Below are positions 7,057 to 16,100 of a DNA stretch of 31,176 nucleotides, piece after piece. A program made the translations under genes and the position numbers. The stretch is taken from contig CAAGGQ010000235.1 of NCBI GenBank assembly GCA_900769475.1, positions 1-31,176 on the forward strand. Reading direction: 5' to 3'. The notes beneath the pieces were generated by a model, which was not told the DNA's origin, searched no databases, and saw only the letters and a list, made by a program, of their open reading frames with translations. Every line of letters starts with the position of its first letter. Position 1 is the stretch's first letter. This stretch comes from Clostridia bacterium. GTDB lineage: Bacteria > Bacillota > Clostridia > Oscillospirales > CAG-272.

Positions 7057-7770
7057 TTACTTCTCCTTATTTCCATTGGAATGCATGGTATTGTAAGCAA
7101 GATGGGCGGCCTCATCCGAAATGGTACAGGACAGCACGTAGAAAGGCACCCTTGCCATCATGGCGTTCATCATGATCAGTCGCTGATTCACCGACGTCCG
7201 CGCGCCGCGCAGATACAGCTGATGCATCAAACGGGTCAGAGTCTCCTCCTCGGTGGCGGGACGAATGGAATTCACCTCTCCCCGCTCCAAAAAGCAGATG
7301 CCTGCCAGGGGTGCCGAAAGATTCATTCCCCAGTCCTCTTTTCCGTTCCAAGGCGTTCCGTGCACCGTAAAGGAGCCATCCTCCTCCAGGCGGTACAGAG
7401 GCTTATCGCCGTTGAGCACCCGCGCGCCGGGAATGTTCTTGAGCCAAAGGGCGGTATGGGTGGATTTTCCCACGCCGCTGCGGGCGGCAAAGGCATAGGC
7501 TTGTCCGTCCACCTCCAGAACCGAGGAATGGAGTAGAAATACATTGTAGGCGGCGATCTTCTCGCAAATGTGACGGTACATACAAACGCTTTCGCAATAG
7601 CCGTCGGAGAACTCACCGTGCTTTTGCTCCTCCAGGATCTCGTCCCCGGTCACCGAAACCGCAAAATCGTAGTCCTCGCCCGAGCAAAGATAGCCACGGC
7701 ATTGCCGCTCGATAAAGGAGTACCGGTTCTCCACACGGATCCGAACCCCTGCCAGCTCCATAACAAACAT
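7057..7770 (-). CDS. HPr kinase/PEPCK-like P-loop kinase
   Basis: 237-residue protein of the HprK-like kinase group, not HprK itself. It has a Walker A loop ARSGVGKSTHTALW (GVGKST at 99-104), a downstream NGDKP (120-123) in place of the HprK DD motif, GTPWNGK at 138, and PLAGICFLERGEVN, all typical of stand-alone HprK-like proteins found with PqqD-like proteins. The usual HPr-binding capping loop of HprK is not evident. Start choice: AGGAGG abuts the ATG at 7776 with no spacing, so ATG 7770, six bases further on, is the better start. First gene of a three-gene operon. A likely role is phosphorylating a Ser/Thr or a small molecule. The substrate is unknown. Confidence 0.82.
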   Translation of the reverse strand: MFVMELAGVRIRVENRYSFIERQCRGYLCSGEDYDFAVSVTGDEILEEQKHGEFSDGYCESVCMYRHICEKIAAYNVFLLHSSVLEVDGQAYAFAARSGVGKSTHTALWLKNIPGARVLNGDKPLYRLEEDGSFTVHGTPWNGKEDWGMNLSAPLAGICFLERGEVNSIRPATEEETLTRLMHQLYLRGARTSVNQRLIMMNAMMARVPFYVLSCTISDEAAHLAYNTMHSNGNKEK

Positions 7771-7806
7771 ATCCATCCTCCTCTCTGCACAGCTCTAACG
7801 CTATTC

Positions 7807-7835
7807 ATTTTACCATACTTGCCACCGAATTGCAA
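7807..7835 (-). promoter_or_regulatory. Promoter of the kinase-PqqD-peptidase operon
   Basis: On the minus strand TTGCAA (7835-7830), 17-nt spacer, TAAAAT (7812-7807). It lies about 40 nt before the kinase start and diverges from the promoter at 7940. Confidence 0.65.
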
Positions 7836-7939
7836 GAGTTTTTTCAAAAAAGCCCCGGGGGATCGTTTTAAAATATCTCTTGCAATATGTTGTCCTTTTA
7901 TACTTTCTTGCCTCATTTCCCGAAACCTATGAAAAAAAG

Positions 7940-7968
7940 TTGCAATTCCAAAAGGAAACTGGTATAAT
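7940..7968 (+). promoter_or_regulatory. Promoter of the phosphatase-fold lipoprotein gene
   Basis: TTGCAA (7940-7945), 17-nt spacer, TATAAT (7963-7968) with an upstream TG one base before (extended -10). Confidence 0.75.
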
Positions 7969-8010
7969 GAAGAAAATACATTGCCATTTCACAACGAAAG
8001 GAGCTTCCCC

Positions 8011-9207
8011 ATGCTCAAACGAATCTCTGCGCTGTTGCTTTGCCTTGCTTTTCTGGGGCTTACCGCCTGCGCAACAGGAGCAACGCCTTCCGCCTCCACC
8101 ACGACCGAGAACGTGACCCAAGCGCCCACCGAGGATCCCTCTCCTACTACGGGTTCTCTTCGGGTCATGAGCTTTAACGTGTGGGGCTCCTTCTCTCGCA
8201 ACGGCGACGGATCCCTTTCCAACGCCGCCAAAAACCGCATTGCCGCCGTGCGTCAGGAGATCCTGAATCACTCCCCCGACGTGCTTGGCCTGCAGGAGGA
8301 CAATTCCACCTGGCTGGATGTTCTCGATCTGGAGGAGTACGGCTACACCCTCCTTTGCGACGAAAGCATTACCACCGGCGAGAACTGCGCCATTTGGTAC
8401 AAGAGCAATCTCAAGCTGTTGGAGAGCGGCAGTGCCTGGCTCACCGACACAGGCACTCCCGGCGCCGCCCTGACCATCAAGGATCTGGTGGAAGAAAACG
8501 GCCCCTATCAGCTTTCCAAGGCGCATATGGCACAGTTACAGCTCTCTGCCAGCTCCTCCGATGTGCTTCTAACCTCCACGCGCCGCAATTACATTGACGA
8601 TAGTGGTGCTCTGCAATCCTGCGGCGGCTACCAGTATCTCAATCAGCGCCGCGTGACCTACGCCGTATTTGAGATCGAAGGGCAGCCCGTGCTCTACGTC
8701 AATACCCACCTGCAGCATCGAAGCCCCAACGCCGATTACGCCACCGCGGCCTTTACCCAACTGCGAAACCTGGAGCGCATCAAGCAGTTCCATCTGATCC
8801 AAAAGAAGATCACCGAGATCCAATCCAAATACGAAAGTCTTTTGATCGCCATCTCGGGAGATTTTAATGACATTCCCAACTCGGACATCCACAAGGAGGT
8901 CACCAAGCTCTACACCGATACATCCTTGGTGGCCAAGAAGACCTTTGGCTACACCCAAAGCTCCATGAACCTGGCCTTTGAGGATGCCAAAGAGGGAGAT
9001 AACTATCCCTCCCCCAACGAAAGCAAGCGGGGAAACAAGCTGGATTATATCTTTATTTCAAACGAAGGATGGACCGTAGCGGTCTACCGCACCTGCTCGG
9101 GCAAGGCCACCATCACCGCCGCCGACGGCACCCAAAAGACCATCTATACCTCCGACCATTGCCCCATTCTGGCCGACCTGCAGTTTCCCGGTGTTCCCCA
9201 ATCCTAA
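8011..9207 (+). CDS. Endonuclease/exonuclease/phosphatase-fold lipoprotein
   Basis: 398-residue exported lipoprotein: signal peptide with lipobox LGLTAC (Cys20), then a Thr/Ser/Pro-rich linker of about 30 residues. The EEP domain (DNase I/exonuclease III fold, metal-dependent phosphodiester or phosphate hydrolysis) has all main motifs in order: MSFNVWG, DVLGLQED (metal-binding Glu), NTHLQHRS, ISGDFNDIPNS (catalytic Asp and Asn), LDYIFIS, and SDHCPILADL (final Asp-His). All catalytic positions are kept, so it should be active outside the membrane. It may act on nucleic acid, phosphoinositide or another phosphodiester, which the sequence cannot decide. ATG 8011 follows AAAGGAG at 7997. Single-gene unit with its own promoter and terminator. 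Confidence 0.9.
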   Translation: MLKRISALLLCLAFLGLTACATGATPSASTTTENVTQAPTEDPSPTTGSLRVMSFNVWGSFSRNGDGSLSNAAKNRIAAVRQEILNHSPDVLGLQEDNSTWLDVLDLEEYGYTLLCDESITTGENCAIWYKSNLKLLESGSAWLTDTGTPGAALTIKDLVEENGPYQLSKAHMAQLQLSASSSDVLLTSTRRNYIDDSGALQSCGGYQYLNQRRVTYAVFEIEGQPVLYVNTHLQHRSPNADYATAAFTQLRNLERIKQFHLIQKKITEIQSKYESLLIAISGDFNDIPNSDIHKEVTKLYTDTSLVAKKTFGYTQSSMNLAFEDAKEGDNYPSPNESKRGNKLDYIFISNEGWTVAVYRTCSGKATITAADGTQKTIYTSDHCPILADLQFPGVPQS

Positions 9208-9219
9208 AATCCCCGTTCC

Positions 9220-9252
9220 GCCACGGAAGAAGCACCTCTTCCGTGGCGTTTT
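9220..9252 (+). terminator. Terminator of the phosphatase-fold lipoprotein gene
   Basis: A 10-bp stem, GCCACGGAAG (9220-9229) with CTTCCGTGGC (9238-9247), then GTTTTC. Confidence 0.85.
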
Positions 9253-9277
9253 CTTTGAAAAAAGGCATCGACAGGAA

Positions 9278-9306
9278 TTGACATCCCTTTGAAAGTGTGC
9301 TATAAT
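9278..9306 (+). promoter_or_regulatory. Consensus promoter of the ABC exporter operon
   Basis: Perfect TTGACA (9278-9283), 17-nt spacer, perfect TATAAT (9301-9306). The -10 box runs into an AT repeat. Confidence 0.9.
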
Positions 9307-9344
9307 AATATATTATGTATTTCTTTTCCAAAGGAGGGTGACGA

Positions 9345-11126
9345 ATGCTATTTGGAAAACACCTCAATCGGTACTACCTGCGCTACGCCGGAGTACTGCT
9401 CTTGGGCTTGGTTTCGCTGATCCTGGTGGACTACGCCCAGCTCACCATCCCCAATCTCTATCAGATGGTGATCAACGGTATGAATGACGGAATGGTTTTC
9501 TCCGACGGGCAATGGCACGTGTTCGATATGGATTTTCTCCTGGATCGCATCTGCCGCCCAATGATCTTTATCATCCTGATCCTGGTGCTTGGACGCTTCC
9601 TCTGGCGTATCTGCTTCTTTGGCTCGGCCATTAAAGTGGAAACCGACCTGCGCAACCGCATGTTCAATCACAGCAAGGATCTCTCCCGCCAATACTACCA
9701 GGTCAACAAGGTGGGCAACCTCATGTCCCTGTACACCAATGATCTGGACACCGTGCAGGAGTGCTTCGGCTCGGGTATTCTGATGCTCTGCGACGCCGTC
9801 TTCCTCGGAGGCATGGCACTATTCAAAATGTTCAAAATGGATCCCACCCTCACGGGACTTTCTCTGATCCCCATCGCCTGCCTGCTAGCGGCTTCCATCA
9901 TCGTGGGCAAGCACATGATGCGCAAATGGGACATTCGCCAGGCGGCCTTCTCGGATCTCTCGGATTTCTCCCAGGAAAGCTTCTCGGGCATTGCCGTAAT
10001 CAAAGCCTTTGTAAAGGAAACCAAAGAGCTCCTGGCCTTTAAAAAGCTGAATCAGCAAAACGAAAAGGCCAACGTGGACTACACCAAGATCTCGGTACTG
10101 ATGCGCATCTGCGTGACCCTCTTTGTGGAATCGGTCATCTGCGTGATCCTGGGCTACGGCGGCTACCTGGTGTGGTGCGATAAGTTCAATGCCGGTCAAT
10201 TGGTGGAGTTTATCGGCTACTTCAATACCGTGATCTGGCCCGCCATGGCGGTTTCCGAACTGATCGAAATGTCCTCCCGCGGCAAAGCCTCTCTTAAACG
10301 TATCAGCGAGTTACTGGACGCCAAGCAGGACGTGGTGGATCGCCCCGACGTTCGTCCTGCCGACCGACTGACGGGTAAGATTGAATTCCGCAACCTGACC
10401 TTCCGCTACCCCGACGGCGAGTACGACGCCCTCTCCAATGTGTCCTTTACCATTGAGGCCGGCGAGAACGTGGGCCTTGTGGGTAAGACCGGTGCCGGAA
10501 AAACCACTTTGGTGGATCTGATCCTGCGCACCTACAATGTTCCCGACGGAACCATCTTTATCGACGGTCACGATGTGAACACCCTTCCCATTCGCCAGGT
10601 ACGTGAGGCCTCGGCCTACGTGCCCCAGGACAACTTCCTGTTCAGCGATACCATCGAGAACAACATCTCCTTCTCGGGAGCGCGGGAACCTGCCGCCGTA
10701 GAGGCCGCGGCTCGCCTGGCCGACGTGCACGGCAACATTTCCGAGTTCAAGGAGGGCTATCAAACCGTGCTGGGGGAACGCGGCGTTACCGTTTCGGGCG
10801 GACAAAAGCAACGTATTTCCATTGCCCGTGCCCTGATGAAGGATGCCCCCATCCTGATCCTGGACGACTCGGTATCCGCCGTGGATACCAAGACCGAGAA
10901 GGTGATCCTTGAGAACCTTCGCAACACCCGAAAGGGGCGCACCACCATTCTCATTGCCCACCGCGTTTCTACCATTGAACGCATGGACAAGATCCTCTTT
11001 ATTGATGACGGCAAGCTGCTTGCCGTTGGCACCCACGAGCATCTCTACCAAACCTGCCTCGATTACCGTCGCATGGTCGATCTCCAAAAGCTGGAAGACG
11101 AAGGAGGCGAACATAACAATGCGTGA
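9345..11126 (+). CDS. ABC exporter half-transporter, subunit 1 (degenerate ATP site)
   Basis: 593-residue type IV ABC exporter half: six predicted membrane segments (about residues 15-300) then a nucleotide-binding domain (about 345-580). Walker A is GKTGAGKTT near 383, the signature is VSGGQKQR near 483, and the H-loop is AHRVST near 538. Walker B reads ILILDDS, with Asp where catalytically active subunits have Glu. This is the hallmark of the degenerate-site subunit in heterodimeric exporters such as TM287/288 and LmrCD. ATG 9345 follows AAAGGAGG. The gene overlaps the next by 8 bp, as expected for obligate partners. Such pairs export drugs, lipids or peptides. The substrate cannot be read from sequence. 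The N-terminus has no C39 peptidase domain. Confidence 0.93.
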   Translation: MLFGKHLNRYYLRYAGVLLLGLVSLILVDYAQLTIPNLYQMVINGMNDGMVFSDGQWHVFDMDFLLDRICRPMIFIILILVLGRFLWRICFFGSAIKVETDLRNRMFNHSKDLSRQYYQVNKVGNLMSLYTNDLDTVQECFGSGILMLCDAVFLGGMALFKMFKMDPTLTGLSLIPIACLLAASIIVGKHMMRKWDIRQAAFSDLSDFSQESFSGIAVIKAFVKETKELLAFKKLNQQNEKANVDYTKISVLMRICVTLFVESVICVILGYGGYLVWCDKFNAGQLVEFIGYFNTVIWPAMAVSELIEMSSRGKASLKRISELLDAKQDVVDRPDVRPADRLTGKIEFRNLTFRYPDGEYDALSNVSFTIEAGENVGLVGKTGAGKTTLVDLILRTYNVPDGTIFIDGHDVNTLPIRQVREASAYVPQDNFLFSDTIENNISFSGAREPAAVEAAARLADVHGNISEFKEGYQTVLGERGVTVSGGQKQRISIARALMKDAPILILDDSVSAVDTKTEKVILENLRNTRKGRTTILIAHRVSTIERMDKILFIDDGKLLAVGTHEHLYQTCLDYRRMVDLQKLEDEGGEHNNA

Positions 11127-13011
11127 ATTTTACCCCTTACTCATTGTGGGAGCCGTTGTTGGACTGCTCTCCACCTGCTTTATCCTGGCCTACGCCATGA
11201 TGAAAAACAAAAAGGAAGCCATTGGCTTTGACCGCAACATGAAGGACGGCGAGATCGTAAAGCGATTGCTGAAATATCTTAAGCCCTACTGGTCCCGCTT
11301 CGTCTTCATCGGCGTGATCATGCTGGCATCCATTGCCTACGACATCGTTTCCCCCTTGATCGTTGGCTACATTGAGGAGACTGTAAAGTCCGACTTCCCC
11401 CTTTCCCGCCTGTACGTTGCCGTGGCCGTTTACGCCGGCATGCTGCTTCTTTCCCTGGCCTGCACCTATGTGCAAGCCATCGTCCTGCAAAAGACCGGAC
11501 AGCAGATCCTCTCCCGGATGCGCCTGGATCTCTTCACCCACATCGAGTCCCTCTCCCACGAGCAGCTCAACCAGATCCCCGTAGGAAAACTGGTAACCCG
11601 CGTAACCAACGATACCAACGCCATTTCCATGATGTTCACCAACATCCTGGTCAATCTGATCAAGAACTGCTTCGTGATCATCGGCGTGCTCATCGCCATG
11701 TTCTGCCTCAACTACGAGCTCACTCTGATGGTGCTCTGCTTCGTTCCCTTCATTGTTCTCTTTACCATCATCTTCCGTAAGTTCTCCCGAAAGGCCTACC
11801 GCCGTGTGAAGGACGGTACCACCGACATCAACACCTATCTTTCGGAAAACCTCTCGGGCATTAAGATCACCCAGATCTTTAACCGCGAAGAACAGAAGAT
11901 GAAGGAATTTGAGGAAAAGACCCGTGCCCTTGGCAAGGCCAAGCGCGACCAGATCTTTGTGTTCGGAATCTTCCGCCCCGTGGTGTATATGCTGTATATC
12001 TCCTCGGTGCTCTGCCTGCTCTACCTGGGCGGCCGCGGATATATCCGAAACACCGAGTTTATGGGGCAGGTGCTTACCAGTGGAACCGTGGTCACCTTCT
12101 ACATGTACATCTCCAAGTTCTTTAACCCCATCCAAAGCCTGGCCGAGCAGTTCAACTGGCTCCAATCCGCCTTTGCCTCGGCTGAGAAGATCTTCACCGT
12201 GTTTGATATGGAGCCCGCCGTGGTGGACGAGCCCGACGCCATAGAGCTGGAGGAGATCCACGGCGAGATCGAGTTCAAGAACGTGTGGTTCTCTTACATC
12301 CCCGATGAATGGGTACTCAAGGATGTTTCCTTCCACGTTTCCCCCAAGGAGACCGTCGCCTTTGTTGGCGCCACCGGCTCGGGAAAATCCACCATCCTCT
12401 CCCTGATCTGCCGTAACTACGATATTCAAAAGGGACAGATCCTCATCGACGGAATCGACATCAAGAAGATCAAGATCTCTTCCCTGCGCCGCCACTTTGG
12501 ACAGATGCTCCAGGACGTGTTCCTCTTCTCGGGAACCATTCGCTCCAACATTATCCTCCGCGAGGAGGGGATCTCCGACGAGGAGATCCTGGAGGCCTGC
12601 CGCTACGTAAACGCCGACACCTTTATCAACAAGCTGGATCACGGCTTGGACGAGGTGGTGCGCGAGCGCGGAAACAACTTCTCCGCAGGCCAGCGCCAGC
12701 TCCTCTCCTTTGCAAGAACCATTATTCACAAGCCCTCGGTAATGATCCTGGACGAGGCTACTGCCAACATCGACACCGAGACCGAGATCCTCATTCAGGA
12801 CTCGCTGGAGAAGATGATGAACATTGGAACCATGCTGATGGTTGCCCATCGACTCTCCACCATTCAGCACGCGGATAATATCATCCTTCTTTCCCACGGA
12901 GAGATCCTCGAGCAGGGCACCCACCAGGAGCTCCTGCAGCAGAGAGGCCGATATTATCAGCTCTACACCCTGCAGTATCACAAGCAGCAGCTCCGCGACG
13001 GAAAGCTTTAA
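11119..13011 (+). CDS. ABC exporter half-transporter, subunit 2 (catalytic ATP site)
   Basis: 630-residue partner of the preceding gene. An extra N-terminal hydrophobic segment (about residues 5-25, LLIVGAVVGLLSTCFILAYA) precedes the six-helix membrane domain. The nucleotide-binding domain has Walker A GATGSGKST near 417, signature FSAGQRQL near 521 (deviating from LSGGQ), Walker B VMILDEA near 542 with the catalytic Glu, and VAHRLST near 576. A deviating signature here and an Asp Walker B in subunit 1 together form the non-hydrolytic site, so the two degeneracies match. The start is ATG 11119 with AAGGAGG at 11101-11107. The long open frame upstream is a shadow of subunit 1. Confidence 0.93.
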   Translation: MREFYPLLIVGAVVGLLSTCFILAYAMMKNKKEAIGFDRNMKDGEIVKRLLKYLKPYWSRFVFIGVIMLASIAYDIVSPLIVGYIEETVKSDFPLSRLYVAVAVYAGMLLLSLACTYVQAIVLQKTGQQILSRMRLDLFTHIESLSHEQLNQIPVGKLVTRVTNDTNAISMMFTNILVNLIKNCFVIIGVLIAMFCLNYELTLMVLCFVPFIVLFTIIFRKFSRKAYRRVKDGTTDINTYLSENLSGIKITQIFNREEQKMKEFEEKTRALGKAKRDQIFVFGIFRPVVYMLYISSVLCLLYLGGRGYIRNTEFMGQVLTSGTVVTFYMYISKFFNPIQSLAEQFNWLQSAFASAEKIFTVFDMEPAVVDEPDAIELEEIHGEIEFKNVWFSYIPDEWVLKDVSFHVSPKETVAFVGATGSGKSTILSLICRNYDIQKGQILIDGIDIKKIKISSLRRHFGQMLQDVFLFSGTIRSNIILREEGISDEEILEACRYVNADTFINKLDHGLDEVVRERGNNFSAGQRQLLSFARTIIHKPSVMILDEATANIDTETEILIQDSLEKMMNIGTMLMVAHRLSTIQHADNIILLSHGEILEQGTHQELLQQRGRYYQLYTLQYHKQQLRDGKL

Positions 13012-13033
13012 AGCCTCGCACAAGCAAAATTTA

Positions 13034-13066
13034 CGCCCTCTCCGCATACGCGGAGAGGGCGCTTTT
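13034..13066 (+). terminator. Terminator of the ABC exporter operon
   Basis: A 12-bp perfect stem, CGCCCTCTCCGC (13034-13045) with GCGGAGAGGGCG (13050-13061), then CTTTTTG. Confidence 0.92.
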
Positions 13067-13120
13067 TGTTTGTCTTTCGATCTTACGTTGATCTTCCAAT
13101 GCAACCAAAATAAACACATC

Positions 13121-13144
13121 GGGGCGGCACCTAGGTGCCGCCCC
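13121..13144 (-). terminator. GC-rich palindrome after the GLUG-repeat gene, probable terminator
   Basis: Perfect 24-nt palindrome GGGGCGGCAC-CTAG-GTGCCGCCCC about 30 nt past the stop of the minus-strand GLUG-repeat gene. The T-run on the minus strand is poor (GATGTGTTTATTTT), so termination is probable but not certain. Confidence 0.55.
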
Positions 13145-13176
13145 TTTGGGATCTCAATACGGAATTGAGAGGAGAA

Positions 13177-16100
13177 TTACTTTACAAAGTAGATATCTCT
13201 GTAGTGGAGAGATCCGGAGCTTGCACCGCCGGTCCAACCGGGAAGAATGGTCAGGGTATAGTCACCGGGGGTGAGGTAGATCTCAAACGCCTCGGAGAGG
13301 TAAGTACCGTTGGTAGAATCCTTCAGACCGGTGTGAGTGCTGGTAGCAACGTAGAAGAGAGTGAAGGTTTCGGTAGTCTCGCCGTTGCTGATCACGATCT
13401 GGTTGGAACGAACGGATTCGTTCTTCAGTCTCAGATAGAAGTAAGCATCGTACCAGCCTTCTTCCTCAACAGTAAAGTTGTAAAGCAGAACCGTGTTGGC
13501 GTTGGTGTACCAGTGACGAACGTTCTTACCACCGGAAACCTCGGTTGCGGTAGCAGTTGCGGGACTAACGGTTTCTTCAACGTTATAATCGCCGGCGTAG
13601 ATGTGGATCAAAGCATTGTCAATTGCCTCGGGCTTTTCCTTATCAAAGTCGGAGTCTTCCAGCTCTACAAAGCCGCCCATGTCGCCCTGAACGGTGGTAA
13701 CACCGAACTCGGTAACGCCATTGCTTATGCCGTAAGGAATGAGAGCAACCTGAAGATCGCCTGCATGTACCGCATATTCCTTGGGAATATTGGTAATGGT
13801 CAGGGTGTAGAGGTAATCCATAGCGAAGTCAGCAGCACGGTAGGTGTTGGACTCGCCATCAACCACTTCCTTGTAAACGTTTTCAACCTTCACGTTCTCA
13901 TAGCGAACATTTACGCCCTCGCCGAAGTTGTAGCGGATCTCAGCCTGAACGCCGATGCTATCGTAAACGTCCTTCATACCCATGATATAACGGAGATCGT
14001 AGGTTTCGTCCTTGTTCCACTTGATCTGGTAGCCCAGAACAGCGGTGTTACCCATGGAGGGAACGCCTTCACCAACCAGGGTTACGTCGTGACCGGTTGC
14101 ATTGGCAAGCGCCTTGAGGTTGTAGTTTACGTTCTGACCGTAAATTACATTCACTCTTGCGGAAGTGCTAACAGCAGCACCACCAATAAAGATGGCCATC
14201 CCCTTATTGTTAACAAAGGCATGATTACCAAACTCGGCAAAGTGGAGAGCGCCGTTTACGCGGCAATCCTCCAGTTCAACAACAGAGGAAGCTGCTGCAA
14301 CGTAACCAATCAAGCCACCCACGTTTGCAGCATTGGTGGCAGCATTGCCGGCAGGAGCAATCGTCGTGTTCAACGTACCGCTAAATACAACGTTCTTCAG
14401 GGTTGCATGGTTCAGACCGGCAAAACGGCCAATCACGCCGCCAACGCTGTTATTGCCGGCGTTCTTACCATCATCTGCATCCAGATTCAGGTTGCCGGTT
14501 ACCCGAATGTTCTCCATGGTAATATTCTTACAAGAGAAGTAACCCAGGAATCCACCGGAACCGCGAAGGCCTTGTACAGCACCGGAGGAAACGCAGTTCT
14601 TAAATGCGTAATCGTTCTTGGAAGAACCGGAAATGAAACCGTAGTAAGCACCGGTGTTGGAGGTACCTTCGATATAGCCGGAGAATTCACAGTTAGTAAC
14701 AGTAGTAAGGCCGCCACCATGGGTAGAAGCACCAATATTACCAAAGAAACCACCATTGTGAGCGCTGGTAGAGATAATCGTTGCACTTACTTCACAGTTA
14801 TCAACGGTAGTGGTACCGGTAATTTTCTTTGCAATAGCGCCAATCAAGCCGCCTGCACTTCCTTTACATTTAATCGTTCCTGCTACGGAGCACTCATCAA
14901 TAATCAGGTCTCCAGCAACAGCACCGTCCAATAGGCCAACCAAACCTGCACCATAAGCACCGGTAGTATCAACAGTGCCTGCAAAGGAACAACCGTCAAG
15001 AACGAAATCACCGGTCAAATTACCAACAGCACCAATCATACCAGCTACTCTACTCTTAGACTTCAGAGTACCGGTATATTTACATTTTTCAACAGTCAAA
15101 TCATTTACGATAACAGATGCATCCGTACGAATAATACCAATGATACCGCCACCAGCTTCGTTATCGGAATCAATGTCCATAGATACAGAACAATTGGCAA
15201 TTTTAACATCAATCGGCTTGGAGGAGGTATTATAGATTCTACACAGAATACCGCCAGCCGCATAGCCACCGCCTGCACCATTGGTGGGTGCTTGAATCTC
15301 ACCAGCTACGGAACAATTTACGATCTCAATATCCGCCGTATTGCTATTTACGTTTGCGGCAATACCACCAACAAGGCCTTCGCCTGTTATAAGCACAGCA
15401 TTAACAGAAGAGTTGGAAATGGTGAACTTATCAGTTCCCTGAAGGTAACCGCTAAAGCCACCACACCGAGTCCAAGTTTTCACGGTGCCTTCAAAGGTAC
15501 ACTGATCAATGGTTGCAGTCTTAGCTCTCAATTGTCCAAAGAAACCGCCTGCATAAGTAGATTCACCAGCAGTTTCAACCGTTGCGGCCCCCTTGGTGTT
15601 TTCTACAATGTAAGTAGTAGAAGCCTCAGCGGCATCACCAATAAGACCACCAACGAATGCGGAGCCGGAAGTTACTCTACTTTGAACGCTTCCCGCTACC
15701 AAACAATTTTGGATGGTAATAGCATTTTTAGACAAGCTATAACCAATCAAACCACCAACGCGCGTACCGCCCACGTTAAGGGTAGCATCAACTTCACAAT
15801 TCTTCATTGTGACGGACATACCGGCATTCACCGTACCAATCAAACCGCCAACTTTTTGCGCAATAACGCCCTTGGTATTGGCAGTATCTACGATAGACCC
15901 TTTAAATTTGCAGTTTTCCAGAATTACGGATCCGGTGGTTGCAACACCAATAAGACCGCCAATATCATAGTTGGTCTTATCCTTATTGACACCATCATTG
16001 GTCAGCGACATAGCAGCGCTCACATATACGTTTTTGATGGTGAGTGTATTTCCCTCGCCAGGCTCTGCCGTGGATACCAAGACGCCAAGATTATTTAGGT

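Noticed and set aside
7057..7770. True HPr kinase/phosphorylase (hprK)
   Set aside because: Shorter than HprK, lacks its N-terminal domain and the usual motif set; context with a PqqD-like gene points to the HprK-like group.
13121..13144. GC palindromes at cassette ends as recombination or attachment sites
   Set aside because: They sit at gene ends where terminators are expected, differ in sequence between copies, and no integrase or transposase is nearby.
13135..14934. Plus-strand open frame of 599 codons antisense to the cassette B GLUG gene
   Set aside because: Same reasons; the opposite strand has signal peptide, repeats and paralogue support.
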